Below, in pieces: positions 53,920-63,782 of a DNA stretch of 64,000 bases. The translations under genes were made by a program, and so were the position numbers. The notes below the pieces were generated by a model. That model made no database searches and had not been told where the DNA came from. It saw nothing but the letters and a program-made list of their open reading frames with translations. Source of the stretch: Flavobacterium sp. (lineage in GTDB: Bacteria; Bacteroidota; Bacteroidia; Flavobacteriales; Flavobacteriaceae); contig NZ_SEBR01000009.1 of NCBI RefSeq assembly GCF_004295795.1, positions 62,001 to 126,000 on the forward strand, written 5' to 3'. Within the stretch, counting starts at the first letter, position 1; the number at the start of each line of letters is the position of its first letter.

Positions 53920-54837
53920 TTAGAGTATCATTTCCGAAAAAGGAATGACCGTATCGAAACCGCTACCTTTAAAATATTCCGAGGGATTTTCACGGCTCAC
54001 AGCCAAAACGAAATCGCCGCCCCAAGCACCAAGACTCTTGATAACACCTTTGAAATCAGAGAATAGCGCTTCTTTTACGGTTTGCATTTCGAGTACTTCA
54101 CTCATGATGCTTTCGTGTTTTTCGAGTTCATAGGCGAAACTTCTCAAGTCTTGGGCGGAAAGTAAATTTTGTGTGATTTTGGTAATTTTCGAAACGGTGC
54201 GTCCGATGTTTTCCGTGCGATTGTGATAATAGGATGCGATTGCAGCTTTACTGCTTTGCTTTTTATTCAGATACACAAAATAGAGATCGGCCGTGAAATA
54301 CGGTTTGAATGAAATCGGTTCAATTACGGGTTTTGCATTTTCAAGCCGATACAAGATTGGCGTGTCGTTTTGGGCGCAAGCGATGTCGTAACCACTTCCG
54401 CCGAAGCTGTTATCGAGTAATTCGAAAGCGTCGATCCCAAGCCATTGCGCAATGTTGTTGATCAAAGTGGATGAAGTTCCCAAGCCCCAATTTTTTGGGA
54501 AAGTAAGATTCGTTTCAATCGAAAAACCTTCTGAATTGTCGATGAAACCAGGATTCTTCAAGTAAGCCTCGTGCAAGATTTCGAGCAAAGTCGTTTTTAC
54601 CGAATCGTATTTCTCGACGTAATCTGGAGTACAGATTTCGGTAAAATCGTAACTGTCTTCAAACCAAACCGATCCATCTTTGTTGAAACTTTTCCAGTGG
54701 ATTTTTTTGTCAGATGCAGGTTCGATGGTCAGATCCTGTCCAAATTTTGTTGGAAAAGCCAAAGCCTGAGCGCCGTCGAGCACGACGTATTCGCCCGTAA
54801 GGAGCAATTTTCCGTTGGAATAAAAGCGTTGTTTCAT
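53920..54837 (-). CDS. GYDIA-family GHMP kinase (candidate phosphomevalonate kinase)
   Basis: Protein of 305 residues. The N-terminal SNGKLLLTGEYVVLDGAQAL is typical of GHMP kinases acting on mevalonate compounds. The central GLGTSSTLINNIA is the ATP motif. The diagnostic GGSGYDIACAQ gives the family its name, and SLGAWGGDFVLAV is the C-terminal motif. It lies next to HMG-CoA reductase, so it is the best candidate in the window for the phosphomevalonate kinase step, but this activity is inferred from context. Confidence 0.85.
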   Translation of the reverse strand: MKQRFYSNGKLLLTGEYVVLDGAQALAFPTKFGQDLTIEPASDKKIHWKSFNKDGSVWFEDSYDFTEICTPDYVEKYDSVKTTLLEILHEAYLKNPGFIDNSEGFSIETNLTFPKNWGLGTSSTLINNIAQWLGIDAFELLDNSFGGSGYDIACAQNDTPILYRLENAKPVIEPISFKPYFTADLYFVYLNKKQSSKAAIASYYHNRTENIGRTVSKITKITQNLLSAQDLRSFAYELEKHESIMSEVLEMQTVKEALFSDFKGVIKSLGAWGGDFVLAVSRENPSEYFKGSGFDTVIPFSEMIL

Positions 54838-54882
54838 AAATGCTGCAAAGTCTGAAAGTTGGAATTTCTGGATCGAACGACT

Positions 54883-56202
54883 TTAGTTTTTCCTCAGACT
54901 TTCAATATAATTCACGGCCGCGGCGTGCGAAATCGCGTGTTTCTTGAAGTGTTTCCGCACTTGATCGCGTTCGTCTTCGGTCGCATCGAATTGGTTCAGA
55001 ATATTGTTCAGATGCATTTTCATGTGGCCTTCCTGGATTCCCGTGGTCGTCAACGAACGCAATGCCGCGAAATTTTGCGCAAGTCCGGTCGCTGCGACAA
55101 TCTGCATCAGTTCTGGAGCAGATGGTTTCTCCAGCATTTCCAAGGCGAATTTCACCAAAGGATGTAACGAGGTCAAACCGCCTACAGTTCCCAAAGCCAA
55201 AGGCAAATCTACCCAAAACCTGAAAATTCCGTCTTTGATTTCGGCGTGTGAAAGACTCGAATAGCGACCGTCTTTCGAAGCGTAGGCGTGAACCGCGGCT
55301 TCGATTGCGCGAAAATCGTTTCCGGTTGCAAGCACTACTGCATCGACGCCATTCATGATGCCTTTGTTGTGCGTCACGGCGCGGTAAGGTTCGACTTCGG
55401 CGATCTTGACGGCTGTGGCGAATTTTTCCGCGAAAGCGTGAGTATCGGTAATGTTTTTGTCGGCCAATTCCTCGATTTTGCACGAAACTTCCGCACGGAC
55501 GATACAACTTGTCACATAATTGGACAAAATGCTCATCACGATTTTTATGTTCTTTTCTTGGGCTGAAAAACCGTCATATTCATCGGCCTCGGCTTTCAAC
55601 GTCTTGGCGAATTGCTCGAGACAGGAATTGATGAAATTCGCGCCCATCGAATCTTTCGTCTCGAAAGTGGCGTGAAGCTGGAAATAACCCGGAATCTCGG
55701 CTGTTTTATCTCTTAACTCTATGTCGAGAATTCCACCACCGCGCTTTTGCATATTGGCCGTCAGCGGTTCGGTATCGTAAAAGAAATTGGGTTTGATCAA
55801 TTGGAAAAAGCCCTTCAATTTCTCGTTGTCACCCGAAAATATAAAATGTACCTGCCCGATTTTCTCGGTGTTCAGCACTGTGGTTTTGAATCCGCCGCGG
55901 GTTGACCAAAATTTCGCCGATTTCGATGCCGCGGCGACGACAGAACTTTCCTCGATCACCATCGGGACCGTATATGTTTTTCCGTTTATAAGAAAATTCG
56001 GGGCGATTCCCATCGGCAAATAGAAATTCGTAACCGTGTTTTCTATAAAATCGTCGTGCAATTGTTGCAGTTTTTCGTCCGAATTCCAATAGCTTTTGAG
56101 CAATGACTTGGCCTGGTCGGCTTGCTGAAAATACGTGTTCGCTATCCAATCGATCTTGTCGTTTTTGGAAAGCTTCGAAAAGCCCGAAATCTCTTTGGTC
56201 AT
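54883..56202 (-). CDS. Hydroxymethylglutaryl-CoA reductase (class II type)
   Basis: Protein of 439 residues from the ATG at 56202. Class II motifs: ESSVVAAASKSAKFW near 85, HNKGIMNGVDAVVLATGNDF near 265-285, and GIQEGHMKMHLNNI near 390, which contains the catalytic His. The family is often named degradative, but in mevalonate-pathway bacteria such enzymes make mevalonate. A -7 element (TATCTTTG) at 56220-56227 overlaps a GTG that would add 6 residues, so 56202 is the better start. The GHMP kinase follows on the same strand. Confidence 0.92.
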   Translation of the reverse strand: MTKEISGFSKLSKNDKIDWIANTYFQQADQAKSLLKSYWNSDEKLQQLHDDFIENTVTNFYLPMGIAPNFLINGKTYTVPMVIEESSVVAAASKSAKFWSTRGGFKTTVLNTEKIGQVHFIFSGDNEKLKGFFQLIKPNFFYDTEPLTANMQKRGGGILDIELRDKTAEIPGYFQLHATFETKDSMGANFINSCLEQFAKTLKAEADEYDGFSAQEKNIKIVMSILSNYVTSCIVRAEVSCKIEELADKNITDTHAFAEKFATAVKIAEVEPYRAVTHNKGIMNGVDAVVLATGNDFRAIEAAVHAYASKDGRYSSLSHAEIKDGIFRFWVDLPLALGTVGGLTSLHPLVKFALEMLEKPSAPELMQIVAATGLAQNFAALRSLTTTGIQEGHMKMHLNNILNQFDATEDERDQVRKHFKKHAISHAAAVNYIESLRKN

Positions 56203-56219
56203 ACTGGTAGATTGAATCA

Positions 56220-56227
56220 CAAAGATA
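56220..56227 (-). promoter_or_regulatory. -7 promoter element of the HMG-CoA reductase gene
   Basis: Minus-strand TATCTTTG, 17 bases before the ATG at 56202; perfect TAnnTTTG. Confidence 0.55.
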
Positions 56228-56376
56228 GCATTCTCGCGGTTTTACCACAGATAGTCGACGCAACTATTCTATTGCAAGGCAGATTTCCGACTTCGCTAAA
56301 TTACATATTTTCGGAATATTTCCAAATTTAACACGGAATATTTCCAATAATTAAATTTTGTTTTTACTTTCGGAAA

Positions 56377-57459
56377 ATGATTTCGGACGGTGAAAGTGAT
56401 TTTATTAAGGGACGTGGCGCCCAGAAGAATGTCAAGAATCGGTTTTTTTCCGAGTCGCTTGAGGTTTCGGATGAATTCCTGAATTATTGCGCCGCAGAAG
56501 GTGATGACGCTGACCCGAATCGCACGCATTACTTGGAAGTTTTCCCCAAGACGATCGTCAACAAAGTAGAAAGCCCAGACGTGGGAATGGCCTGGTCGAT
56601 GAACGCTTACCAAGGTTGCGAGCACGGCTGTATATATTGTTACGCGCGGAATTCCCACGAATATTGGGGCTATTCCGCCGGATTGGATTTCGAACGCAAA
56701 ATTCTCGTCAAAAAAAATGCGCCTCTATTGTTGGAAGAAAAATTAAAAAGCAAAAATTGGCAAGCCTCGACTATCGTAATGTCGGGAAATACAGATTGTT
56801 ACCAACCGGCCGAAAAGAAATTTCAGATCACGAGGCAATGTCTTGAAGTGTTTCACAAATTTCGGCATCCGGTGGCAATCATTACGAAGAACGCACTGAT
56901 AAGCCGTGACATGGATATTGTTGCAAAACTCGCAGCCGATAATTTGATAGGAGTGAACGTGTCGATCACTTCTTTATCAGAAAAGACGCGCCAACTTGTC
57001 GAGCCGAGGACTGCAACTATCAAAAAGCGATTGGATACGGTGAAAATGCTGTCGGATGCGGGCGTTCCGGTGAACGTATTGATTGCGCCGATAATTCCCG
57101 GGATAAACAGCCACGAAGTTTTGCCATTGGCCAAAGCTGCGGCAGATGCCGGCGCGGTCTCGATAGCGCATACGATTGTAAGGTTAAATGGACAAATCGC
57201 GGAAATCTTCACCGACTGGATCCAAAAAGCAATGCCGGATCGCGCGGACAAAGTATTGAATCACATCAGGCAAGTGCACGGCGGAACGCTCAACGACAGT
57301 CGCTATGGCCAAAGAATGAGAGGTGAAGGCGAATTCGCCGACCAGATTCACGCGCAAATGCGATTGGCGCGCAAGAAGTTTTTCGAGGGAAAATCATTTC
57401 CGAAGTTGAACGGCGATCTGTACGAGCAATATCGCGATGGACAACTGAGTTTGTTCTGA
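56377..57459 (+). CDS. PA0069-family radical SAM protein
   Basis: Protein of 360 residues. The radical SAM cluster motif is GCEHGCIYCYARNSHEYWG near residues 81-99 (three Cys binding the 4Fe-4S cluster). MSGNTDCYQPAEKKFQITRQCLEV, SLSEKTRQLVEPR and IAPIIPGINSHEV follow, all characteristic of the PA0069 group related to spore photoproduct lyase. The reaction is unknown. It is transcribed alone, convergent with the DUF2200 gene. Confidence 0.92.
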   Translation: MISDGESDFIKGRGAQKNVKNRFFSESLEVSDEFLNYCAAEGDDADPNRTHYLEVFPKTIVNKVESPDVGMAWSMNAYQGCEHGCIYCYARNSHEYWGYSAGLDFERKILVKKNAPLLLEEKLKSKNWQASTIVMSGNTDCYQPAEKKFQITRQCLEVFHKFRHPVAIITKNALISRDMDIVAKLAADNLIGVNVSITSLSEKTRQLVEPRTATIKKRLDTVKMLSDAGVPVNVLIAPIIPGINSHEVLPLAKAAADAGAVSIAHTIVRLNGQIAEIFTDWIQKAMPDRADKVLNHIRQVHGGTLNDSRYGQRMRGEGEFADQIHAQMRLARKKFFEGKSFPKLNGDLYEQYRDGQLSLF

Positions 57460-57483
57460 TTGCCGAAATGTTGCTTCAGAAGA

Positions 57484-57834
57484 TTATACGCGCAAGATTT
57501 TAGCCATGACTTTGCCTTTGGCGAGTTCGTCTATCATTTTGTCGAGATACCGTATTTTTCGCATGATCGGATCTTCTATTTCCTCGACTCTGTGACCGCA
57601 GATTACGCCGGTTATTTTCGAGGCATTCGGATTCAAGTTGGGAGCGTCGTTGAAAAAGGATTCGAAGTTCGTCTTTTCGTCGAGCACTTGTTGCAAAGAT
57701 TTTTCATCGTATCCGGTAAGCCAAAAAATGATCGTGTCGACTTCTTGTTTCATGCGCCCTTTTTTCTCGGCTTTAGCGATGTAGTGCGGATAAACGCCCG
57801 CAAAAGACATTTTGTAAACTCTCGTATTGTCCAT
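57484..57834 (-). CDS. DUF2200 family protein
   Basis: Protein of 116 residues without signal or membrane segment. The family pattern is clear: [21 protein letters not shown], then [13 protein letters not shown], then [32 protein letters not shown]. The function is unknown. A perfect -7 element lies at 57862-57869. Confidence 0.9.
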   Translation of the reverse strand: MDNTRVYKMSFAGVYPHYIAKAEKKGRMKQEVDTIIFWLTGYDEKSLQQVLDEKTNFESFFNDAPNLNPNASKITGVICGHRVEEIEDPIMRKIRYLDKMIDELAKGKVMAKILRV

Positions 57835-57861
57835 TTTTGATCGTCAGTACTGTGGGTTTTC

Positions 57862-57869
57862 CAAAGATA
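57862..57869 (-). promoter_or_regulatory. -7 promoter element of the DUF2200 gene
   Basis: Minus-strand TATCTTTG, 27 bases before the ATG; matches TAnnTTTG. Confidence 0.5.
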
Positions 57870-58024
57870 GCGAATAAGTTACGAGCCGTTTGTGCCAAAA
57901 GTTGTAACGAAACGCGATTTTAAAGACAAACAGGCCGTTAACCCGAACCTCGATTTAACAGCGAAAAAAAGCTTTATTTGCATTTTTTTCACTAAAATTG
58001 ACGGTTTTTATATTCCACATAAAA

Positions 58025-60196
58025 ATGACGAGAATTTTTAAGGTAACCACACTTTTCCTGTTGGTCGGCGCATCGGTTTTTGCCCAAAAAAAGGTGACTG
58101 TCGATGAGATCTACACCGGCGCTTTCCGAACAAAAGGCATGGACGAATTGAGTTCCATGAAAAAAACGAACCAATACACGGTTCTGAACTTGGACAGAAA
58201 CTCGCGCCGTTCACAAATCGATCTTTACGATTTCGCGACCCTCAAAAAAGTTGCGACAGTATTGGATACCAAAGATCACAAGGAATTGCAGTCGATCGAC
58301 AGTTATTCGTTCGACGCATCCGAAAAGAAAATCCTTATAGCGACAAATTCGAACCCAATTTATCGCCATTCTTTTACCGCCGATTTTTACCTGTTCGACA
58401 TCGCGTCCAAACAACTTTCAAAGGTATTGGAAGCCGCTCAGGAACCGACGTTTTCACCAGACGGAACCAAAATTGCGTACGGAAAGGAAAACAACCTGTT
58501 CATTTACGACATCGCCTCGAAGACCAGCAAACAAATTACGTCTGACGGAAAGAAAAATGCGGTCATTAATGGAATCACAGATTGGGTTTACGAAGAAGAA
58601 TTCGCATTCGTGCGCGCTTTCGACTGGAGTGCAGATTCAAAAAAGGTAGCTTTCATCCGCTTTGACGAAACTGACGTTCCGGAGTTCACGATGACGGTTT
58701 TTCACAAAGAGCTTTATCCGAAGGAAGAAAAATTCAAGTATCCGAAAGCGGGCGAGAAGAACGCGATCGTAAGTTTACATCTATACGACGTGGCATCGGC
58801 TGCGACCAAAAACGTAAATCTTGGCAATTACAGCGACTTTTACATCGCGCGTCTGAAATGGACAAATGACGCCAATATCTTGAGCGCACAAGTCTTGAAC
58901 CGCCACCAGAGCAATCTCGACTTAATTTTCGTCGACGGCAATTCGGGTGCGGCAAAAGTCGTGCTCAACGAAAAAGACAAAGCTTATGTCGATGTCACCG
59001 ACAACTTGACTTTCCTGAAAGACAATAGTTTTATCTGGACGTCCGAAAATGACGGTTTCAACCACATTTACGTTTACGACAAGTCAGGTAAACTCAAAAA
59101 TCAGGTCACGAAAGGCAAGTGGGAAGTCACCGCTTACTACGGATTCGATGAAAAGAACAAAACGATTTTTTACCAATCTGTCGAGAACGGATCGATCAAT
59201 CGCGACGTTTACAGCATCGGCCTTGATGGAAAAAACAAAAAACGTCTTTCGAGCCAAACCGGAACGAACAACGCGACGACTTTTAGTCCAAACTTCGACT
59301 TCTACATCAACAGCTTTTCGAGTGCCACCGAGCCGACAGTTTTCACTTTGCGCGAGTCAAAATCTGGAAAAGAAGTCCAGAAAATCGCGGACAATGTCGC
59401 CTTGACCGATAAACTCAAGGCTTACGAATTGCCAACAAAGGAATTTTTCGTGTTGAAAACCGGGAAAGGCCAAGAATTGAACGCTTGGATGATCAAGCCG
59501 AAAAACTTCGATGCGAGCAAAAAATATCCGGTTTTCATGTACCAATATTCGGGTCCGGGTTCTCAGGAAGTCGGAAACCATTGGTTGAGCGCCAACGATT
59601 ATTGGTTCATGATGTTGAGCCAGCAAGGTTACATCACGGTTTGTGTCGACGGACGCGGAACCGGTTTCAAAGGCGCGGCTTTCAAGAAAGTCACCCAAAA
59701 CAATCTCGGCAAATTCGAGGTGGAAGACCAGATCGATGCGGCGAAAGTCATCGGGAGTTATCCTTATGTCGACAAAACGAGAATTGGGATTTTTGGATGG
59801 TCTTACGGCGGATTCATGTCTTCGAACTGCATTCTCAAAGGAGCCGATACATTCAAGATGGCCATTGCGGTCGCTCCGGTCACGAACTGGCGTTTTTACG
59901 ATTCCGTTTACACCGAGCGCTATTTGACGACGCCACAGGAAAATGCATCGGGTTACGATGAAAATTCCCCGATCAACTTCGTGTCCAACCTCAAAGGAAA
60001 GTTCCTTTTGATACACGGAACGGCCGATGATAACGTTCACGTCCAAAACTCCATGCAAATGATAGAAGCCTTGGTGCAAGCCAACAAGCAATTCGACATG
60101 GCGATCTACCCGGACAAAAACCACGGCATTTACGGAGGCAAAACGCGCATCCAACTGTTCAATAAAATGACGGATTACATCCTTCAAAATCTATAA
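58025..60196 (+). CDS. S9 family peptidase (dipeptidyl-peptidase IV-like)
   Basis: Protein of 723 residues from the ATG at 58025 (MTRIFKVTTLFLLVGASVFA, a signal peptide); a start at 57998 would add 9 residues. An N-terminal beta-propeller (DPPIV_N) spans about 30-490. The C-terminal hydrolase has the triad Ser near 593 (GWSYGG), Asp near 668 (HGTADDNVHV) and His near 700 (KNHGIYGG); the spacing matches human DPP4 (630/708/740). It removes dipeptides from peptides in the periplasm and feeds the three peptide transporters downstream. Confidence 0.94.
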   Translation: MTRIFKVTTLFLLVGASVFAQKKVTVDEIYTGAFRTKGMDELSSMKKTNQYTVLNLDRNSRRSQIDLYDFATLKKVATVLDTKDHKELQSIDSYSFDASEKKILIATNSNPIYRHSFTADFYLFDIASKQLSKVLEAAQEPTFSPDGTKIAYGKENNLFIYDIASKTSKQITSDGKKNAVINGITDWVYEEEFAFVRAFDWSADSKKVAFIRFDETDVPEFTMTVFHKELYPKEEKFKYPKAGEKNAIVSLHLYDVASAATKNVNLGNYSDFYIARLKWTNDANILSAQVLNRHQSNLDLIFVDGNSGAAKVVLNEKDKAYVDVTDNLTFLKDNSFIWTSENDGFNHIYVYDKSGKLKNQVTKGKWEVTAYYGFDEKNKTIFYQSVENGSINRDVYSIGLDGKNKKRLSSQTGTNNATTFSPNFDFYINSFSSATEPTVFTLRESKSGKEVQKIADNVALTDKLKAYELPTKEFFVLKTGKGQELNAWMIKPKNFDASKKYPVFMYQYSGPGSQEVGNHWLSANDYWFMMLSQQGYITVCVDGRGTGFKGAAFKKVTQNNLGKFEVEDQIDAAKVIGSYPYVDKTRIGIFGWSYGGFMSSNCILKGADTFKMAIAVAPVTNWRFYDSVYTERYLTTPQENASGYDENSPINFVSNLKGKFLLIHGTADDNVHVQNSMQMIEALVQANKQFDMAIYPDKNHGIYGGKTRIQLFNKMTDYILQNL

Positions 60197-60246
60197 TTAA
60201 CCAAAATTCCCGGCGGCTCACGCATCCGGACTAAAACCAAATACAC

Positions 60247-62118
60247 ATGGCAGAAGAAATTCAGGCAAAAACAGGACATCCAAAAGGACTTTGGGTGCTT
60301 TTCGGCACCGAGATGTGGGAGCGTTTCAACTTTTATGGGATGCGCACCTTGCTCACGCTTTTCATCGTCAACGCGCTATTGATGAGCAAAGAGGAATCAT
60401 CGCTTATCTACGGCGGATTCCTTGGACTTTGTTACCTGACTCCGATGCTCGGTGGTTTCATCGCCGACAGATATCTCGGAAACCGCTATTGCATCATTTT
60501 GGGAGGAAGTCTGATGGCCATCGGTCAGCTGTTGCTTTTCTTCAGTGCCAGCGTGTTTTCGACCAACATCGAACTTGCAAAAACGCTTTTGTACGTGGCG
60601 CTTGGCGTGATCATTTTCGGAAACGGATTCTTCAAGCCGAACATTTCTTCGATGGTAGGAAGTCTATATCCGAAGCAAGAGAAGAACAAACTCGACACGG
60701 CTTTCACGATTTTCTACATGGGAATTAACATCGGAGCGTTCCTTGGACAGTTTATTTGCCCGTTTTTGGGTGACGTTACCGATGCCGATGGAAACCGCGA
60801 CATTTTCGCCTTCAAGTGGGGATTCATGGCCGCGTCTGCCGCGATGGTCGTAGGAACATTGACATTTTGGTTTCTTAAAGACAAATATGTTGTGAATCCG
60901 GAAGGCCGTCCGATTGGAGGTTTGCCGTCAAAAAACTCACACGACGATTATGAAGAAGGAGAAGCGACTTCGGCACAGTTTACCGGAAAATCACTTGGAC
61001 TTGCTGTTGTAGCGTTTATTCTATTGGCTCTTGCATTTCATTTCTTCGTCGGACAAAACGTTATTTATTCGATTATTTACGGAAGTGGTTTGACACTCGC
61101 CGGATTGATCTTATCAGACAAATCCCTAACCAAAATCGAAACCGACCGAATCCTAGTAATCTACATCGTTTCGTTTTTCGTAATCTTTTTTTGGGCAGCT
61201 TTTGAACAAGCGGGTTCATCGCTTACGTTCATCGCCGACAACCAAACCGACAGAAACTTCCTGGGTTGGGATATGCCGCCTTCGATGGTGCAAATCTTCA
61301 ACGGAATTTTCGTCGTGATGTTCGCGGTGCCGTTCTCGGCACTTTGGGACAGACTTCGTGCAAGCGGCAAAGAACCGATTTCCCCATTTAAACAAGCTAT
61401 CGGGCTTTTGCTTATCGCGGTGAGTTATTTCATCATCGCCCACAACGTGAAAGATTTGGGTAACTCTGGTCTTTTGGCGATCAAGTGGTTGATCCTTTTG
61501 TATTTGATCCAGACATTCGGCGAATTGTGTCTTTCTCCTATCGGACTTTCGCTTGTCGGAAAATTGGCTCCGAGACGTTTTGCATCGTTGTTATTTGGAG
61601 TTTTCTTCCTTTCGAACGCCTCCGGATATGCATTGGCGGGAACTTTGGGTTCGATTTTGCCTCCAACGAGCGAGCAGTTCGTAGCGGCTGAGAAACAAAA
61701 AATCGACCTTCAGGGAATTCTCGACGGAAAAGTTGATGCCTCCGGAAACGACCTTTACGTTTTGGCAATCAACAAAGCGGCCAAAATCGACGAGGAATCG
61801 GCAAAAGAGAACAAGCTTGACATCTCCAAAAGAATCGAGAAAGCTGGACAATTGAAGAGTGAAAGAGAAGCGGCGAGAAAGAAAAAAGTCGAATTCGTGA
61901 ACAAATACACGGCCAAGGATACGACTTTCACGGCAGCCGAATTCCAGCTGATCAAAGACAAAAAAATCATCAAGGCAGAATATCCGTCGTTCGCAGGTTT
62001 CACTTTGCACAACCTTTACGAATTCTTCATGGTATTCGTGGTGCTTTGCGGTGTGGCGTCAGTATTGTTGTTCGCCTTGACGCCTAAGCTCAAGAAAATG
62101 ATGCACGGCGTAAACTAA
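60247..62118 (+). CDS. POT-family peptide transporter
   Basis: Proton-coupled oligopeptide transporter of 623 residues. The proton-coupling motif ExxERFxxY is seen in FGTEMWERFNFYGMR near 21-35, and the POT signature GFFKPNISSMVGSLYP near 125. An unusual charged, Lys-rich insertion of about 105 residues (about 475-580) sits before the last membrane helix. It lies 50 bases after the DPP-IV-like peptidase and should import its dipeptide products. Confidence 0.93.
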   Translation: MAEEIQAKTGHPKGLWVLFGTEMWERFNFYGMRTLLTLFIVNALLMSKEESSLIYGGFLGLCYLTPMLGGFIADRYLGNRYCIILGGSLMAIGQLLLFFSASVFSTNIELAKTLLYVALGVIIFGNGFFKPNISSMVGSLYPKQEKNKLDTAFTIFYMGINIGAFLGQFICPFLGDVTDADGNRDIFAFKWGFMAASAAMVVGTLTFWFLKDKYVVNPEGRPIGGLPSKNSHDDYEEGEATSAQFTGKSLGLAVVAFILLALAFHFFVGQNVIYSIIYGSGLTLAGLILSDKSLTKIETDRILVIYIVSFFVIFFWAAFEQAGSSLTFIADNQTDRNFLGWDMPPSMVQIFNGIFVVMFAVPFSALWDRLRASGKEPISPFKQAIGLLLIAVSYFIIAHNVKDLGNSGLLAIKWLILLYLIQTFGELCLSPIGLSLVGKLAPRRFASLLFGVFFLSNASGYALAGTLGSILPPTSEQFVAAEKQKIDLQGILDGKVDASGNDLYVLAINKAAKIDEESAKENKLDISKRIEKAGQLKSEREAARKKKVEFVNKYTAKDTTFTAAEFQLIKDKKIIKAEYPSFAGFTLHNLYEFFMVFVVLCGVASVLLFALTPKLKKMMHGVN

Positions 62119-62123
62119 AATCT

Positions 62124-63782
62124 ATGTGGAATAAACACCCAAAAGCGCTCCCATATCTGTTCCTTTCGGAAATGTGGGAGCGTTTCGGTTATTATCTGAT
62201 GATCGGAATCTTCACGCTTTATCTCAAAGACGTGGAGAAAGGTTTCGCGATGACCGAAAAAGAAGCGTCCGATTTGTACGGAACATTTATCGCATTGGTT
62301 TTCCTGACGCCGTTCATCGGTGGTTTGATCGCCGACAGATATCTGGGTTACAGAAGATCGATCATTTTAGGCGGAATCCTCATGGGAATCGGCTATTTCC
62401 TCATGGGCGTGCACTCGCTTCCGGTGTTGTACGCGGCCATGACGTTGGTCATTCTGGGGAACGGATTCTTCAAACCGAACATCTCGACCTTGCTCGGAAA
62501 TTTCTACAACGAGGAAAAGTTCAAGACCAAAAAAGACGAAGGCTACAACATTTTCTACATGGGAATCAACGTCGGAGCGTTCATTTGCAACTTCTTCGGA
62601 GCCGCCTTATACAACCTTTTCGGCTGGCAACAAGCCTTTATGGCGGCCGGCGTCGGAATGTTCATCGGCGTAATCACGTTCATGATCGGAATCAAGCACT
62701 ACGGCACGCACGACCAAAAGAAAGGCGTTCAGGAAGGCGACATGCCGTTCTCGAAAATCGTGATGTTCATCCTTTTGCCGTCGGTGATTTTTGGAGTGAT
62801 CGGATGGCTTATCAAAGGAACCGCCTCAGACGCAAATCCCAACAGCTACATTTTCGGATCAGACAGCACCGATGCGTTCATCTTCGCCTGCATTCCGGTA
62901 ATCCTGTTTTATTCGTCCCTTTATTTTAAGGCCAAAGCCGATGAAAAACGCCCAATCGGCGCGCTGCTGACAATCTTTTCGGTCGTGATTTTGTTTTGGG
63001 CAGTGTTCAAACTCAACGGATCGGCACTCAATACTTGGGGCGATCGCTACACCGATAGGGAAATTTCTGGAATGACCGAAGGCGTGTTTTCGACCTTGAA
63101 ACTATCCGACAAAGTCGCCTATAAAAAAGACTCGGTAGGCGTTTACGACGAACAGTTCCGTTTGCAGAAAGTCGACGGAAAAGTCGTCAAGGAAGTCAAT
63201 TATCCGGTCTATTTCAAAAACGTTTCCCGCGAAAAATTGCCCAAGGAAAATGCCGAAGTCTCGCTTTGGGCGTCAAACCTGAGCCAATCGATCAACCCGT
63301 TTTGGGTGATTGTGCTCACGCCTTTGGTCATCGCATTTTTCTCATTTCTTCGGATGCGAAAAAAAGAACCGACCACACCAACAAAAATCGCGTTCGGACT
63401 TTTGATTTCGGCCTTGTCCGTTCTCGTAATGGTCGCCGCGGTAAAAGCCGGAAGCAACGGAACGGAAAAAGTGTCGGTTTGGTGGCTAGTCGCAAACTAT
63501 GGCGTAATCACGATCGGGGAACTTTTCCTGAGTCCGATGGGTTTGTCGGTTGTATCCAAACTCAGTCCGGCCAAAATCACGTCGCTTATGATGGGCGGTT
63601 GGTTTCTCGCGACATCAATCGGCAACAAACTCAGCGGCGTTCTGGCTTCGATGTGGGATTCGTACGAGGACAAAACGAACTTTTTCTGGCTCAACTTCGC
63701 GCTTTTACTTGGCGCGACGGCACTAATGTTCGTCGTTTTAAAGCAATTGAATAAGGTAATGGCCGAAAGCGGCATCAAATAA
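62124..63782 (+). CDS. POT-family peptide transporter
   Basis: Protein of 552 residues, 5 bases after the previous transporter. Motifs: LSEMWERFGYYLMIG near 12-26, GFFKPNISTLLGNFY near 113, and FYMGINVGAFICNF. A loop of about 95 residues between helices (about 305-395, with REISGMTEGVFSTL) carries no known domain. The substrate is probably di- and tripeptides; it differs enough from its neighbours to suggest another specificity. Confidence 0.92.
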   Translation: MWNKHPKALPYLFLSEMWERFGYYLMIGIFTLYLKDVEKGFAMTEKEASDLYGTFIALVFLTPFIGGLIADRYLGYRRSIILGGILMGIGYFLMGVHSLPVLYAAMTLVILGNGFFKPNISTLLGNFYNEEKFKTKKDEGYNIFYMGINVGAFICNFFGAALYNLFGWQQAFMAAGVGMFIGVITFMIGIKHYGTHDQKKGVQEGDMPFSKIVMFILLPSVIFGVIGWLIKGTASDANPNSYIFGSDSTDAFIFACIPVILFYSSLYFKAKADEKRPIGALLTIFSVVILFWAVFKLNGSALNTWGDRYTDREISGMTEGVFSTLKLSDKVAYKKDSVGVYDEQFRLQKVDGKVVKEVNYPVYFKNVSREKLPKENAEVSLWASNLSQSINPFWVIVLTPLVIAFFSFLRMRKKEPTTPTKIAFGLLISALSVLVMVAAVKAGSNGTEKVSVWWLVANYGVITIGELFLSPMGLSVVSKLSPAKITSLMMGGWFLATSIGNKLSGVLASMWDSYEDKTNFFWLNFALLLGATALMFVVLKQLNKVMAESGIK

